Of a stretch of DNA of 22,496 bases, positions 1 to 7,475 are shown piece after piece. Each line of letters opens with the position of its first letter. Position 1 is the first letter of the stretch. The notes beneath the pieces were generated by a model. That model did no database searches. It saw nothing but the letters and a program-made list of their open reading frames with translations, and was not told the DNA's origin. The position numbers and the translations under genes are program-made. Source of the DNA: Treponema sp. GTDB lineage: Bacteria; Spirochaetota; Spirochaetia; Treponematales; Breznakiellaceae. The stretch is from contig JAISBK010000095.1 of assembly GCA_031266255.1 (NCBI GenBank), positions 1 through 22,496 of the forward strand, in the 5' to 3' direction.

Positions 1-939
1 GTCAAACTCATGGAGTAGTTCAAAGAGCCGGGCCGCAGCTTCAGCCAGGTTCCCCTGGTCCGAAAGTACCCGGATCCGGGAAGTCTCTGGCAAGTCAAGT
101 TCAGTGCCGTAAGGATACCGCAAGCCTTGTGCCCAGGTATCCCAGGACCCACGGTCAAAAAAGAGATAGGCTTCCGATGGCTCGTAGGGCAGGCGGATCA
201 TTTCCGGCCTGGGATGAAGGGTAAGCGCGGTCCTGGGAGCATAATGACTCTTGAGCTGCCCTGGAGCATGAATAGTGCTACCCGGTTCTACAGGCGGGCA
301 GGCTACGGCACCTATCACTGCTTCAATACGTTCCCGGGGTGTTCCCCCAGGACGAAGAATCCGCGGAGAACCGGCGCTCAGGTCTAATACCGTAGACTCT
401 ACTCCGATACCGCAGGGGCCTCCATCAATAATAAAAGCAACCTGGTCTCCCAGTTGTTCTTGTACATGCGCTGCTTTGGTGGGGGAGAGGTATCCAAAGG
501 GATTGGCGCTCGGTGCGGCCACTGCCCCGGTAGAGAGGCGGATCAGTTGTTGCGCTGCCCTATGATCCGGGAAACGGACCGCTACGGTAGGAAGCCCGCT
601 TGTGGCGAGATCCGGGACATCCGGCTGTTTGGGGAGGATTAGGGTCAAGGGACCTGGCCATAAACAAGCGCAAAGCGCATGAACCTTGTTCCGTACTTCT
701 GATTCCAGGGAATCTGTAGCGGCTATACGCTCAAGGCTGTCCAGGTCCGCAATATGGATGATCAGAGGATCAAACCAGGGCCGGCCTTTTGCCGCAAAGA
801 TACGTGCCAAAGCTTGGGGGTTAAACCCATCACCCCCTAAACCGTACACGGTTTCTGTGGGAAAAGCCACAAGCAGCCCTGCCCTAAGGGCCTCAGCAGC
901 CGTATGAAGCCCTTCGTCAGAGGGAATAAGGATTTTCAT
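1..939 (-). CDS. sua5: Threonylcarbamoyl-AMP synthase, Sua5/YrdC family (3' end beyond window)
   Basis: The frame is open from an ATG at 937-939 to the left edge (313 codons, no stop), so the C-terminus is missing. The N-terminal YrdC domain is clear: GLLVAFPTETVYGLGG near residues 27-42, then FAAKGRPWFDPL with the Lys and Arg that bind nucleotide, and a later SANPFGYLSPT segment. PGQLKSHYAPR near residues 226-236 is the linker typical of long Sua5 proteins, followed by the start of a Sua5 domain, so this is the long (about 340 residue) type, not short TsaC. The family makes threonylcarbamoyl-AMP from Thr, bicarbonate and ATP for the t6A37 modification of ANN-decoding tRNAs. The ribosome site TAAGGAGA overlaps the corA stop codon, so the two genes are probably co-transcribed. 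A tRNA-Asn, one of the substrates of this modification, is encoded nearby. Confidence 0.9.
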   Translation of the reverse strand, partial: MKILIPSDEGLHTAAEALRAGLLVAFPTETVYGLGGDGFNPQALARIFAAKGRPWFDPLIIHIADLDSLERIAATDSLESEVRNKVHALCACLWPGPLTLILPKQPDVPDLATSGLPTVAVRFPDHRAAQQLIRLSTGAVAAPSANPFGYLSPTKAAHVQEQLGDQVAFIIDGGPCGIGVESTVLDLSAGSPRILRPGGTPRERIEAVIGAVACPPVEPGSTIHAPGQLKSHYAPRTALTLHPRPEMIRLPYEPSEAYLFFDRGSWDTWAQGLRYPYGTELDLPETSRIRVLSDQGNLAEAAARLFELLHEFD

Positions 940-957
940 GCGTTTTTTATTGTCTCC

Positions 958-1929
958 TTATAACCAATGCCGGCGTTTGAAGAACAAGAGCATCCCCACT
1001 GCGATAAGTACCATAAGCCCCCAGGTGATGGGATACGCATAAGGATATTGCAATTCAGGCATGTAGGCGAAATTCATGCCGTACACCCCCACAATAAAGG
1101 TCAGAGGAATGAAGATGGTTGAAATAATGGTTAATACCTTCATAACCTTGTTCATCCGGTTTGAGAGGAGGGATAGGTTTACCTCCATCACCCCGGTCAA
1201 GAGTTCCTGGTAAGTCTCCAGAGTTTCAAGCACCTGAATCACGTTATCCTGGAGGTCCTTGAGGAACGGTTCAAGCTCAGGGTTAATCAGGTTTGAATCC
1301 AGCCGCGGGAGACTTATCAGGCTTTCCCTTAGGGGCCACATAATCCGTCGTATTTTTATGAGGGTTTGCTTGACTTTTTGAAGATCCGAAATTAGGGACA
1401 TATCGTTTTCATCCAAGGCTCGTTCTTCAAAGTCCTCAATGCTCGTGCCCAGGGTATCCAAGGCAACAAAATACTCATCCACCACCGAATCAATGATCGC
1501 ATAAGCCAAGTAATCCGAGCCCATCTTCCTGATTCTGCCGATATTATTTAATATCCTCCGCCTGATAACTTCAAAAGAATCTCCAGGGATGTGCTGAAAA
1601 GTAATAACCGTATCATGAGTCAGAATAAGACTTATCTGATCGAGGCTTATTTCCCCATTTTTCCGGGTGATCGCCTTAAGGGTGATAAAAAGATAGTCCG
1701 CAAATTCTTCAGCCTTTGGTCGCTGTTCTATGCCCAGGATGTCTTCCACGGTCAGAGGGTGAATACCAAACGTTTTCACCAAGGTTTGTATGGCCAAAGG
1801 CTCATTAAACTCGTTGATATGTATCCAGGTAAGCTCTCCGGTATTCCTGCAAGATAGTAATTCCTCCACCGTATTCGCAGTTTTCCTCCATGCGCTTACC
1901 GGATCGTATCCTATGATAGAGCAATCCAT
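958..1929 (-). CDS. corA: CorA-family magnesium/divalent-cation transporter
   Basis: 323 residues, a normal length for CorA. The long, charged, helical N-terminal region is cytoplasmic. Two membrane helices lie at the C-terminus (about 267-285 and 300-316). The first ends in VYGMNF, with the diagnostic Gly-Met-Asn selectivity signature at residues 284-286, and the short loop MPELQYPYAYP follows. The tail KRRHWL is basic, as expected for the inside of the membrane. The family forms homopentameric channels for Mg2+, and some members carry Co2+ or Ni2+. Nickel and cobalt uptake would matter to a cell making CODH/ACS and a corrinoid protein, but nothing here shows such specificity. The start at 1927-1929 has a modest GGTGA site 4 bases upstream. 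The stop is 18 bases before the sua5 start, suggesting a two-gene operon. Confidence 0.92.
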   Translation of the reverse strand: MDCSIIGYDPVSAWRKTANTVEELLSCRNTGELTWIHINEFNEPLAIQTLVKTFGIHPLTVEDILGIEQRPKAEEFADYLFITLKAITRKNGEISLDQISLILTHDTVITFQHIPGDSFEVIRRRILNNIGRIRKMGSDYLAYAIIDSVVDEYFVALDTLGTSIEDFEERALDENDMSLISDLQKVKQTLIKIRRIMWPLRESLISLPRLDSNLINPELEPFLKDLQDNVIQVLETLETYQELLTGVMEVNLSLLSNRMNKVMKVLTIISTIFIPLTFIVGVYGMNFAYMPELQYPYAYPITWGLMVLIAVGMLLFFKRRHWL

Positions 1930-2019
1930 TTGTTCACCATACTATAAGAAGGAATACCCTGGCAAGACCTCGCCTGGACGCACGCTTCTTTCCTTATGAT
2001 TTACACAAACTGAAGATTA

Positions 2020-2056
2020 AACAAAAGGCGGATTAATCATACAGACTAATCCGCCT
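2020..2056 (-). terminator. Rho-independent terminator of tRNA-Asn
   Basis: A perfect 10-bp inverted repeat (aggcggatta at 2026-2035, taatccgcct at 2047-2056) encloses an 11-base loop. Read on the minus strand, the stem starts 4 bases after the tRNA and is followed by TTTTGTTTAA. This ends the tRNA transcript before corA. Confidence 0.85.
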
Positions 2057-2060
2057 CAAA

Positions 2061-2133
2061 CTCCCCCGCGCGGGCTCGAACCACGGACCCAGTGGTTAAC
2101 AGCCACTTGCTCTACCAACTGAGCTACAGGGGA
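2061..2133 (-). tRNA. trnN: tRNA-Asn (anticodon GTT)
   Basis: A 73-nt cloverleaf. The acceptor stem TCCCCTG (2127-2133) pairs with CGGGGGA (2062-2068) with one G-U pair. The D arm contains AGCTCAGTTGGTAGAGC. The anticodon loop CTGTTAA (2096-2102) presents GTT at 2098-2100. The T arm contains GGTTCGAGCC. The discriminator base is G at 2061. CCA is not encoded: TTT follows in the minus-strand reading. There is no variable-arm extension and no intron. Confidence 0.97.
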
Positions 2134-2141
2134 ATGTATTC

Positions 2142-2170
2142 AATATATATAAAGATGCCAATATGGTCAA
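2142..2170 (-). promoter_or_regulatory. Sigma70-type promoter of tRNA-Asn
   Basis: On the minus strand, TTGACC (2165-2170) is followed by a 17-base spacer and TATATT (2142-2147). The -10 box ends 8 bases before the tRNA 5' end, so the precursor leader would be very short. Confidence 0.7.
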
Positions 2171-2228
2171 TACACAATCATAGTATTTCAGGGTAAATTC
2201 ATAAAAAATTACAGAAAAAAGTGAATGA

Positions 2229-2792
2229 TTAGCCAAAAATAAGGGCGTCCATTTTTTTATCCCAAATTTCTGTGGGAACCTCAGGAACAATCTGGGCTTT
2301 CATACATATACCCAACGTAGCATACGATATACCCTGTTTGTCCAAAGAACCAAAAAAACGGTCGTAAAACCCTCTGCCGTGTCCCATCCGATCCCCTTCC
2401 TGGGTAAAGGCCACTCCCGGTACGATAATCAGCCCGGGGAAATCCTGAGATTTCAACAAATCCTCTGACTTCTCTGTTTGCGGTTCCCGAATACCAAAAG
2501 CCCCATAATGCCAGGGGCCGGCTAGCGTATAAATACGAAAGAAATGCAGATCTTCACCGGAAACCTTGGGGACAAAAATCTTTTTCTTATCCGAGAATGC
2601 CGTTTCCAGAAGGGGTTGTGTATCAATTTCCAGGTTCATCGAAAGATAGAACAAGATAGTTTCGTATTGGGACCACAGGGGCAGGCTTTGTATGCGGGAA
2701 GCAACCTGTAAACCTTCTTCATAAAACTTCTCTGGGGGAAGGGATTCCAGACGCTGTTTTATCTCTTTGCGTAAAGCGGCTTTAGTAATCAT
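2229..2792 (-). CDS. ygfA: 5-formyltetrahydrofolate cyclo-ligase (5,10-methenyl-THF synthetase)
   Basis: 187 residues from the ATG at 2790-2792, a usual length for this family (about 180-200). The frame is open upstream to 2897, but the chosen start has a GAGAGG site 7 bases away and begins MITKAALRKEIKQRL, the standard N-terminal helix. The ATP/Mg and folate-binding signature PGVAFTQEGDRMGHGRGFYDR lies near residues 125-145, including the GxGxGxYDR loop at 137-145. The enzyme uses ATP to convert 5-formyl-THF to 5,10-methenyl-THF, returning a storage or inhibitory folate to the active pool. It is transcribed away from clpS and sits about 5 kb from the folate-dependent acetogenesis genes, so a housekeeping or support role for that pathway is plausible. 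Confidence 0.93.
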   Translation of the reverse strand: MITKAALRKEIKQRLESLPPEKFYEEGLQVASRIQSLPLWSQYETILFYLSMNLEIDTQPLLETAFSDKKKIFVPKVSGEDLHFFRIYTLAGPWHYGAFGIREPQTEKSEDLLKSQDFPGLIIVPGVAFTQEGDRMGHGRGFYDRFFGSLDKQGISYATLGICMKAQIVPEVPTEIWDKKMDALIFG

Positions 2793-2882
2793 AGTATAAC
2801 CTCTCAATCTCATTTTTATACAAAAATAATACATTTCTTCAGGGTACACAAGGGTGCTGAGCCAGGGCTCCTGGATACCTAT

Positions 2883-2910
2883 TGTACTCTTACCCAATTT
2901 TGGGTATGCT
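2883..2910 (+). promoter_or_regulatory. Candidate clpS promoter with a palindrome in its spacer
   Basis: TTGTAC (2883-2888), a 17-base spacer and TATGCT (2905-2910) form a plausible sigma70 promoter. The spacer holds a 16-bp palindrome, TACCCAA-TT-TTGGGTA (2891-2906), placed where a repressor would block RNA polymerase. The predicted start would fall at about the clpS ATG (2917), giving a very short or leaderless mRNA, which weakens the call. Confidence 0.4.
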
Positions 2911-2916
2911 CAAAAT

Positions 2917-3228
2917 ATGCCTGTACATACCAGGGATGATACGTTATTTGCCACCAAGAAAGCGGAAAAGCTCAAGGAGCCTGAAGAATTTCAGGTGATA
3001 TTGCTCAATGATCATTATACCACCATGGATTTTGTAGTGGAAATCTTGATCGTCGTATTCCATAAAGACACGCTTGAGGCGAATCGTATCATGATGGATG
3101 TGCATCGAAAAGGACGAGGGGTAGTAGGACAATACCCCTGGGATATAGCCCAGACCAAGGCCCAACAGGTGCATACCTTGGCCAGGCAGTACGAATTTCC
3201 CCTCCGATGTATTGTGAAATCCCTATAA
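2917..3228 (+). CDS. clpS: ClpS, N-degron adaptor for ClpAP
   Basis: 103 residues from the ATG at 2917; upstream in-frame sequence does not look like ClpS. After a flexible N-terminal extension of about 25 residues, the core follows the family: FQVILLNDHYTTMDFVVEIL (25-44), then VHRKGRGVVGQY (62-73). ClpS binds proteins with Leu, Phe, Tyr or Trp at the N-terminus and delivers them to ClpAP. The amino-group pocket in known ClpS is Asn-Asp-Asp plus a His. Here Asn31, Asp32 and His63 are present, but the second Asp is His33. There is no strong ribosome site (only GGG about 14 bases upstream). It is the first gene of clpS-clpA-aat, 180 bp before clpA. Confidence 0.93.
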   Translation: MPVHTRDDTLFATKKAEKLKEPEEFQVILLNDHYTTMDFVVEILIVVFHKDTLEANRIMMDVHRKGRGVVGQYPWDIAQTKAQQVHTLARQYEFPLRCIVKSL

Positions 3229-3302
3229 GAAGCCGGGTTATCGTAAAAACAGGTGAAATTGGCTTGGCTTATACAATTAAAAATAGGGGAAACCCAAATT
3301 TG

Positions 3303-3343
3303 CGATAAAACTCATAGTGTTTTATCGGATTTGGTATTATAAT
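3303..3343 (+). promoter_or_regulatory. Candidate clpA-aat promoter with overlapping inverted repeat
   Basis: A perfect 9-bp inverted repeat, CGATAAAAC (3303-3311) and GTTTTATCG (3319-3327), with a 7-base spacer, lies just before an ideal -10 box TATAAT (3338-3343). The expected -35 position (about 3315-3320, TAGTGT) matches poorly and falls inside the repeat, suggesting a regulated promoter that needs an activator, or a repressor site. It does not match the CIRCE heat-shock operator. Confidence 0.5.
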
Positions 3344-3408
3344 CTAATTAGTGGTATTTTTTTAAATGTAAAAAGCTGGGGTCCATACCCTGAGCGGGAG
3401 TACTAAAG

Positions 3409-5904
3409 ATGAAAATCAGCGGCCATGTACAGGCCATTATAAACGCCGCCTATCATGAGGCTAAAGTGCGCAACCATGAGTACCTGACGCCGGAACATAT
3501 ACTATATGCAGCCTTAGCCTTTGATGAGGTCCAGGGTATACTGTCTGCTTGTGGCGCCAATCTGGATATGCTTAAAGATGGTATGGAAAGTTATTTTGAG
3601 CAGAAAGTCCCCAGTATAGGTGATACGGAGCCGACCCAAACCGTGGGTTTTCAGAGTGTCATTGAACGAGCAGTACTTCAAAGCCAGGCTTCCCAGAAGC
3701 ATACCTTGGATGTGGCAGATATCCTTGTATCCCTCTATGATGAAGAACAAAATTATTGTGCCTATTATTTGCGTAAATTGGGGGTTAAACGGTTTGAACT
3801 CCTCAATGTCCTCTCTCATGGATTTGATGGAGATAGAGGGCCCTTCACCCTTAATAAAATGAACGGTAGTGTGCTCCAAGAACGAAAAGAAGAGTCGGTT
3901 GATGAGGATGGACTGGATCCGGCTCAAAAAACCAAAGGGAATAAACGGAGCGCTCTGGAACGGTATGCTACGGAACTTACCGCCCTCGCTAAAGACCATA
4001 AGCTTGAACCAGTTATCGGCAGGGAAGCAGAGTTAGACCGGACCATTCAAGTACTGTGTAGACGGCTCAAAAACAACCCCGTCCATGTGGGGGATTCAGG
4101 AGTGGGAAAAACCGCCATCACCGAAGGACTTGCCCAACGTATCGTAGCGGGGAATGTACCTCCTACCCTTAGAAATTTCTCTATCTTTTCCTTGGATATG
4201 GGCGCCTTGGTGGCAGGTACCAAATACCGAGGGGATTTTGAAGAACGAATCAAGCGGGTCATTGAAGAAATGCTAAAAAAAGAAAAGGCTATCCTTTTTA
4301 TTGATGAAATTCATACCCTCGTCGGGGCAGGCTCGGTCTCTGGAGGAGCTTTGGATGCGTCTAATCTGCTCAAGCCTGCCCTTACTTCCGGGAAAATTCG
4401 TTGTATCGGTTCCACCACTCACGAAGAATATAACAAATTTTTTGACAAGGATCGAGCGCTGTCCCGGCGGTTTCAGAAGATTGATATTGATGAACCGAGT
4501 GAACATGATGCTATCGCCATCCTTCAAGGGCTTAAATCAAAATACGAGGAATACCATAAGGTTCGTTATAGTGACGAAGCGGTGGAAGGGGCCGTACGGC
4601 TTTCTGCACAGTTTATCACCGAACGACGCCTACCAGACAAGGCCATCGACGTGATCGATGAAGCTGGCGCCTTTGCCCGGATAGCAGCTTCTAAACAAAG
4701 TGAACAAAAAATTCCCCTGCCTAAAGAGCCTGAGGTAAATAATAAAAGCAGCTTATCGAAAAAATTTTCCCTTTTTTTTGATAGGCATGACAAGGCAGAA
4801 AAAAACGAGAAAAAAGTATCTTTGGAAGTTGAGAGTGGTCTCTTGGCTGAGGGAACCTCAGTGCAAGAGGGAACCGTAGAAATCGTTGATATTGGACTTC
4901 CCTTAATTGAATCGGTGATTTCCCGGATAGCCCGGATACCGGAACGGTCAGTAGGAGAAAATGAGAAAGATAAACTCCGCAATCTAGAAGAGCGGCTCAA
5001 AGCGCGGATATTCGGTCAAGATGAGGCAGTGGGCATGGTAGTCGCAGCAGTGAAGCGATCCCGGGCCGGTTTTAGGGCTGAGGGCAAACCAGTGGCGAAT
5101 TTTCTCTTTGTAGGCCCTACCGGAGTAGGTAAAACTGAATTAGCCCGGAGCCTTGCTCAAATCCTGGGAGTTTCTATACACCGATTCGATATGAGTGAAT
5201 ATCAGGAAAAACATACCATTTCGAGGCTCATTGGATCGCCCCCTGGGTATGTGGGGTATGAAGAAGGGGGCCTCTTAACCGATGTTATACGGAAGCAGCC
5301 CCATAGTGTAGTTCTGTTAGATGAGATTGAGAAAGCTCACTCGGATATTTACAACATCCTCTTGCAGATCATGGATTATGCAACCCTTACAGACAATAAC
5401 GGCAGGAAAGCGGATTTTCGAAATGTGGTTCTCATTATGACTAGCAACGCCGGCGCCCGAGATATTGGTAAGAGCCTCATCGGGTTTGGAGAACGGAGTA
5501 TTGACGCGTCCGCGGTAGATGGAGCGGTGGAGAAAACCTTCACTCCAGAATTCCGGAATCGTCTGGATGCAGTGGTCTGTTTCAGCCACCTCTCTCGAGA
5601 AATTATGACTTCCATTGTACGTAAAGAATTGAATCTCTTCAAAACCCAATTAGCAGAGAAAAAGATCTCGCTGGAAGTTACCGATACCTGTATTGACCAG
5701 CTTGCTAGTGATGGGTACAGTCGAGAATTTGGTGCCCGTAATGTGGGTCGAGTTATTGAAGATAGAATCAAATCCTTTTTTGTGGACGAGGTTCTCTTTG
5801 GCCGTCTCACTGAAGGGGGAAGCGCTCGGGCTGATTGGCTTGAGGGTGCATACCAGATCACCGTGTTGGAAACTACTCATACCCGAAGCTCTAAGGTGCT
5901 ATGA
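3409..5904 (+). CDS. clpA: ClpA, AAA+ unfoldase of the ClpAP protease
   Basis: 831 residues with GGGAG 8 bases before the ATG. Order: Clp N domain (about 1-145, where ClpS docks), then AAA domain 1 with Walker A GDSGVGKT (228-235) and Walker B LFIDE (296-300). AAA domain 2 has Walker A GPTGVGKT (569-576) and Walker B VVLLDE (634-639). The loop IGF at 691-693 matches the ClpP-docking IGL/IGF loop, so it should work with ClpP, which is not in this window. There is no ClpB-type middle coiled coil. It is about 70 residues longer than E. coli ClpA (758). Much of the extra length is a charged, low-complexity stretch near 430-490, between the AAA modules, which includes a T8 run in the DNA. The stop codon overlaps the aat start (ATGA, 5901-5904), so translation is probably coupled. 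Confidence 0.96.
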   Translation: MKISGHVQAIINAAYHEAKVRNHEYLTPEHILYAALAFDEVQGILSACGANLDMLKDGMESYFEQKVPSIGDTEPTQTVGFQSVIERAVLQSQASQKHTLDVADILVSLYDEEQNYCAYYLRKLGVKRFELLNVLSHGFDGDRGPFTLNKMNGSVLQERKEESVDEDGLDPAQKTKGNKRSALERYATELTALAKDHKLEPVIGREAELDRTIQVLCRRLKNNPVHVGDSGVGKTAITEGLAQRIVAGNVPPTLRNFSIFSLDMGALVAGTKYRGDFEERIKRVIEEMLKKEKAILFIDEIHTLVGAGSVSGGALDASNLLKPALTSGKIRCIGSTTHEEYNKFFDKDRALSRRFQKIDIDEPSEHDAIAILQGLKSKYEEYHKVRYSDEAVEGAVRLSAQFITERRLPDKAIDVIDEAGAFARIAASKQSEQKIPLPKEPEVNNKSSLSKKFSLFFDRHDKAEKNEKKVSLEVESGLLAEGTSVQEGTVEIVDIGLPLIESVISRIARIPERSVGENEKDKLRNLEERLKARIFGQDEAVGMVVAAVKRSRAGFRAEGKPVANFLFVGPTGVGKTELARSLAQILGVSIHRFDMSEYQEKHTISRLIGSPPGYVGYEEGGLLTDVIRKQPHSVVLLDEIEKAHSDIYNILLQIMDYATLTDNNGRKADFRNVVLIMTSNAGARDIGKSLIGFGERSIDASAVDGAVEKTFTPEFRNRLDAVVCFSHLSREIMTSIVRKELNLFKTQLAEKKISLEVTDTCIDQLASDGYSREFGARNVGRVIEDRIKSFFVDEVLFGRLTEGGSARADWLEGAYQITVLETTHTRSSKVL

Positions 5905-6719
5905 GGGATCGGATGGTCGGCGCTGATCCTGATTTTCCCTATCTCAGCGAATACCAGCGTTATTCTTTTCCTAGGCCCGATGCATACTTTTCTCGAGGCG
6001 ATAGTATCATCGCTATAGGAGGTAACCTTTCCCCAGGGATGCTCCTCTCCGCCTATGAGCAGGGTATATTCCCCTGGTATAATCCTGAAGACCCCATTCT
6101 TTGGCAATCTCCGGATCCCCGGATGGTATTGTTTCCAGGAAAGCTGCATATCTCCGCTTCCATGAAAAAGGTCTTTAAGAAAAGCTGTTTTGAGTTTGCC
6201 TTAGATCGGGATTTTAGGGGCGTAATTCAGGGCTGTGCCGCGATGTCCAGGCCTGGTCAGCAAGGGACCTGGATCACCGAGGACATCATCGCCGCGTATA
6301 CAGCACTGCACCGTTTAGGTTGGGCTCATTCAGCGGAAAGTTATGAGTATGGGGAACTGGTAGGAGGGTGTTACGGTATACGCCTGGGGAATGTCTTCTT
6401 TGGAGAATCCATGTTTGCCAAACGATCCAATGCGTCCAAGGGGGCTTTTCTTTTCCTTGCCCAGCGGCTTTTTGCCGATGAGGTCGCCTTTATTGATTGT
6501 CAGGTCTATACGGATCACCTGGCCAGCCTGGGCGCAGAAACGATGAGCCGAAAGGCATTTTTACAAGTCCTCCAAGAAACCCTTGCCCTTCGCCGGCAGA
6601 TACCTTATACCGGTGATGTTATCACGTTTTATACCCAATCGGACCGTATAGACCGGCGGGGAACCTGGGCCTGCACTGCGCTCACTGCATTGGATAGTAC
6701 CTACTCAAGATATCAATAA
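5901..6719 (+). CDS. aat: Leucyl/phenylalanyl-tRNA-protein transferase
   Basis: 272 residues, slightly longer than usual (230-250) through extensions at both ends. Family landmarks: GGNLSP (41-46), GIFPWY (55-60), SPDPR (70-74), TWITEDI (123-129), GESMFA (168-173) and FIDCQ (197-201), whose Asp and Gln match the catalytic pair known in E. coli Aat. The enzyme transfers Leu or Phe from aminoacyl-tRNA to proteins with N-terminal Arg or Lys, turning them into ClpS substrates. The start overlaps the clpA stop by 4 bp. Starting at Met5 would also fit, but the coupled ATG at 5901 is favoured. No clear terminator follows. With clpS and clpA it forms a writer-reader-unfoldase cassette. Confidence 0.95.
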   Translation: MRDRMVGADPDFPYLSEYQRYSFPRPDAYFSRGDSIIAIGGNLSPGMLLSAYEQGIFPWYNPEDPILWQSPDPRMVLFPGKLHISASMKKVFKKSCFEFALDRDFRGVIQGCAAMSRPGQQGTWITEDIIAAYTALHRLGWAHSAESYEYGELVGGCYGIRLGNVFFGESMFAKRSNASKGAFLFLAQRLFADEVAFIDCQVYTDHLASLGAETMSRKAFLQVLQETLALRRQIPYTGDVITFYTQSDRIDRRGTWACTALTALDSTYSRYQ

Positions 6720-6742
6720 CAACCTACATTTTTTACGTTTTT

Positions 6743-6756
6743 GTTGTAAATACAAC
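6743..6756 (+). promoter_or_regulatory. Palindromic operator candidate before the ferredoxin gene
   Basis: GTTGTA-AA-TACAAC is a perfect 6-bp inverted repeat 34 bases before the ferredoxin ATG, in an otherwise AT-rich 71-bp gap. Its size and symmetry suit a dimeric regulator of the Crp/Fnr class, but I cannot assign a family, and no good -35/-10 pair is visible. Confidence 0.4.
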
Positions 6757-6790
6757 CAGCACTTTGTGTTTAAGGAAGTATAATTAAACT

Positions 6791-7372
6791 ATGGTACACA
6801 TTCATGAGGAGCGGTGCACTGGCTGCGGCCTATGCGCTCAAGCCTGCCACGAGGCAGCGATTAGTATTATTGATGGCAAAGCTCGCCTCGTACAGGAGGC
6901 GTATTGCGATGGACTTGGTAATTGTATACCGGTTTGTCCTACAGGAGCAATCACGGTAGAAGCTGAGATCCATCAGATTCCGCCGGACTTTTCGCCCCCG
7001 ACACCTCGTAAATTTGTCCAATGGCCGGTACAAATCACCCTGGTACCCATACAAGCCACCTACTTTGAACAGGCCCATGTGGTAATAGCTGCTGATTGTT
7101 GCGCTTATGTGTATAGCAATTTTCACCAGGAATTTATGAAAGATCGTGTCATCCTCATTGGTTGTCCAAAACTCGATTCCCCAGATTACCGTGAAAAACT
7201 GAGGGAAATTTTCAACCACAATTCCCTCAAATCCTTACAGGTGATTCGGATGGAAGTACCCTGTTGTGGAGGTATAGAATATGCAGTACGTACAGCTCTC
7301 AACAACTCAGGTAAAAAAATTCCTTTAACTGTAACCATTCTTTCTATCAAGGGTACAATGGTGAATACATAA
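6791..7372 (+). CDS. Two-[4Fe-4S] ferredoxin-like protein with a C-terminal Cys-rich domain (FrdX-like)
   Basis: 193 residues; AAGGAAG lies 12 bases before the ATG. The N-terminal ferredoxin domain has two cluster motifs: CTGCGLCAQACHEA (9-22, CxxCxxCxxxC) and CDGLGNCIPVCPTGA (39-53, a widened CxxxxxCxxxCP). The second domain keeps paired Cys in a pattern seen in this family of anaerobe proteins: AADCCAY, GCPKLD and VPCCGG, which may bind a further metal or cluster. There is no signal peptide or membrane helix, so it is cytoplasmic. Related proteins are often found beside hybrid-cluster protein genes under HcpR control; that link is from memory. It converges on acsE, so it is not in the acetogenesis operon. 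A low-potential carrier role for CODH is possible but unproven. Confidence 0.8.
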   Translation: MVHIHEERCTGCGLCAQACHEAAISIIDGKARLVQEAYCDGLGNCIPVCPTGAITVEAEIHQIPPDFSPPTPRKFVQWPVQITLVPIQATYFEQAHVVIAADCCAYVYSNFHQEFMKDRVILIGCPKLDSPDYREKLREIFNHNSLKSLQVIRMEVPCCGGIEYAVRTALNNSGKKIPLTVTILSIKGTMVNT

Positions 7373-7391
7373 AGAGCCCTCCATAAGAAAA

Positions 7392-7418
7392 TGGAGAGGC
7401 TAACCTCTCCACATTTTT
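7392..7418. terminator. Bidirectional rho-independent terminator
   Basis: A perfect 8-bp stem, TGGAGAGG (7392-7399) and CCTCTCCA (7404-7411), has a CTAA loop. On the plus strand it is followed by CATTTTTCC, ending the ferredoxin transcript. On the minus strand it is followed by TTTTCTT, ending the acetogenesis operon after acsE. Confidence 0.9.
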
Positions 7419-7475
7419 CCTTCGATGAATCCTGTTTTAAGACTGTTGCGCCACTCGCCTTCCTTGGTTCAAGAA

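Noticed and set aside
3303..3327. CIRCE (HrcA) operator upstream of clpA
   Set aside because: The repeat CGATAAAAC-N7-GTTTTATCG does not match TTAGCACTC-N9-GAGTGCTAA.
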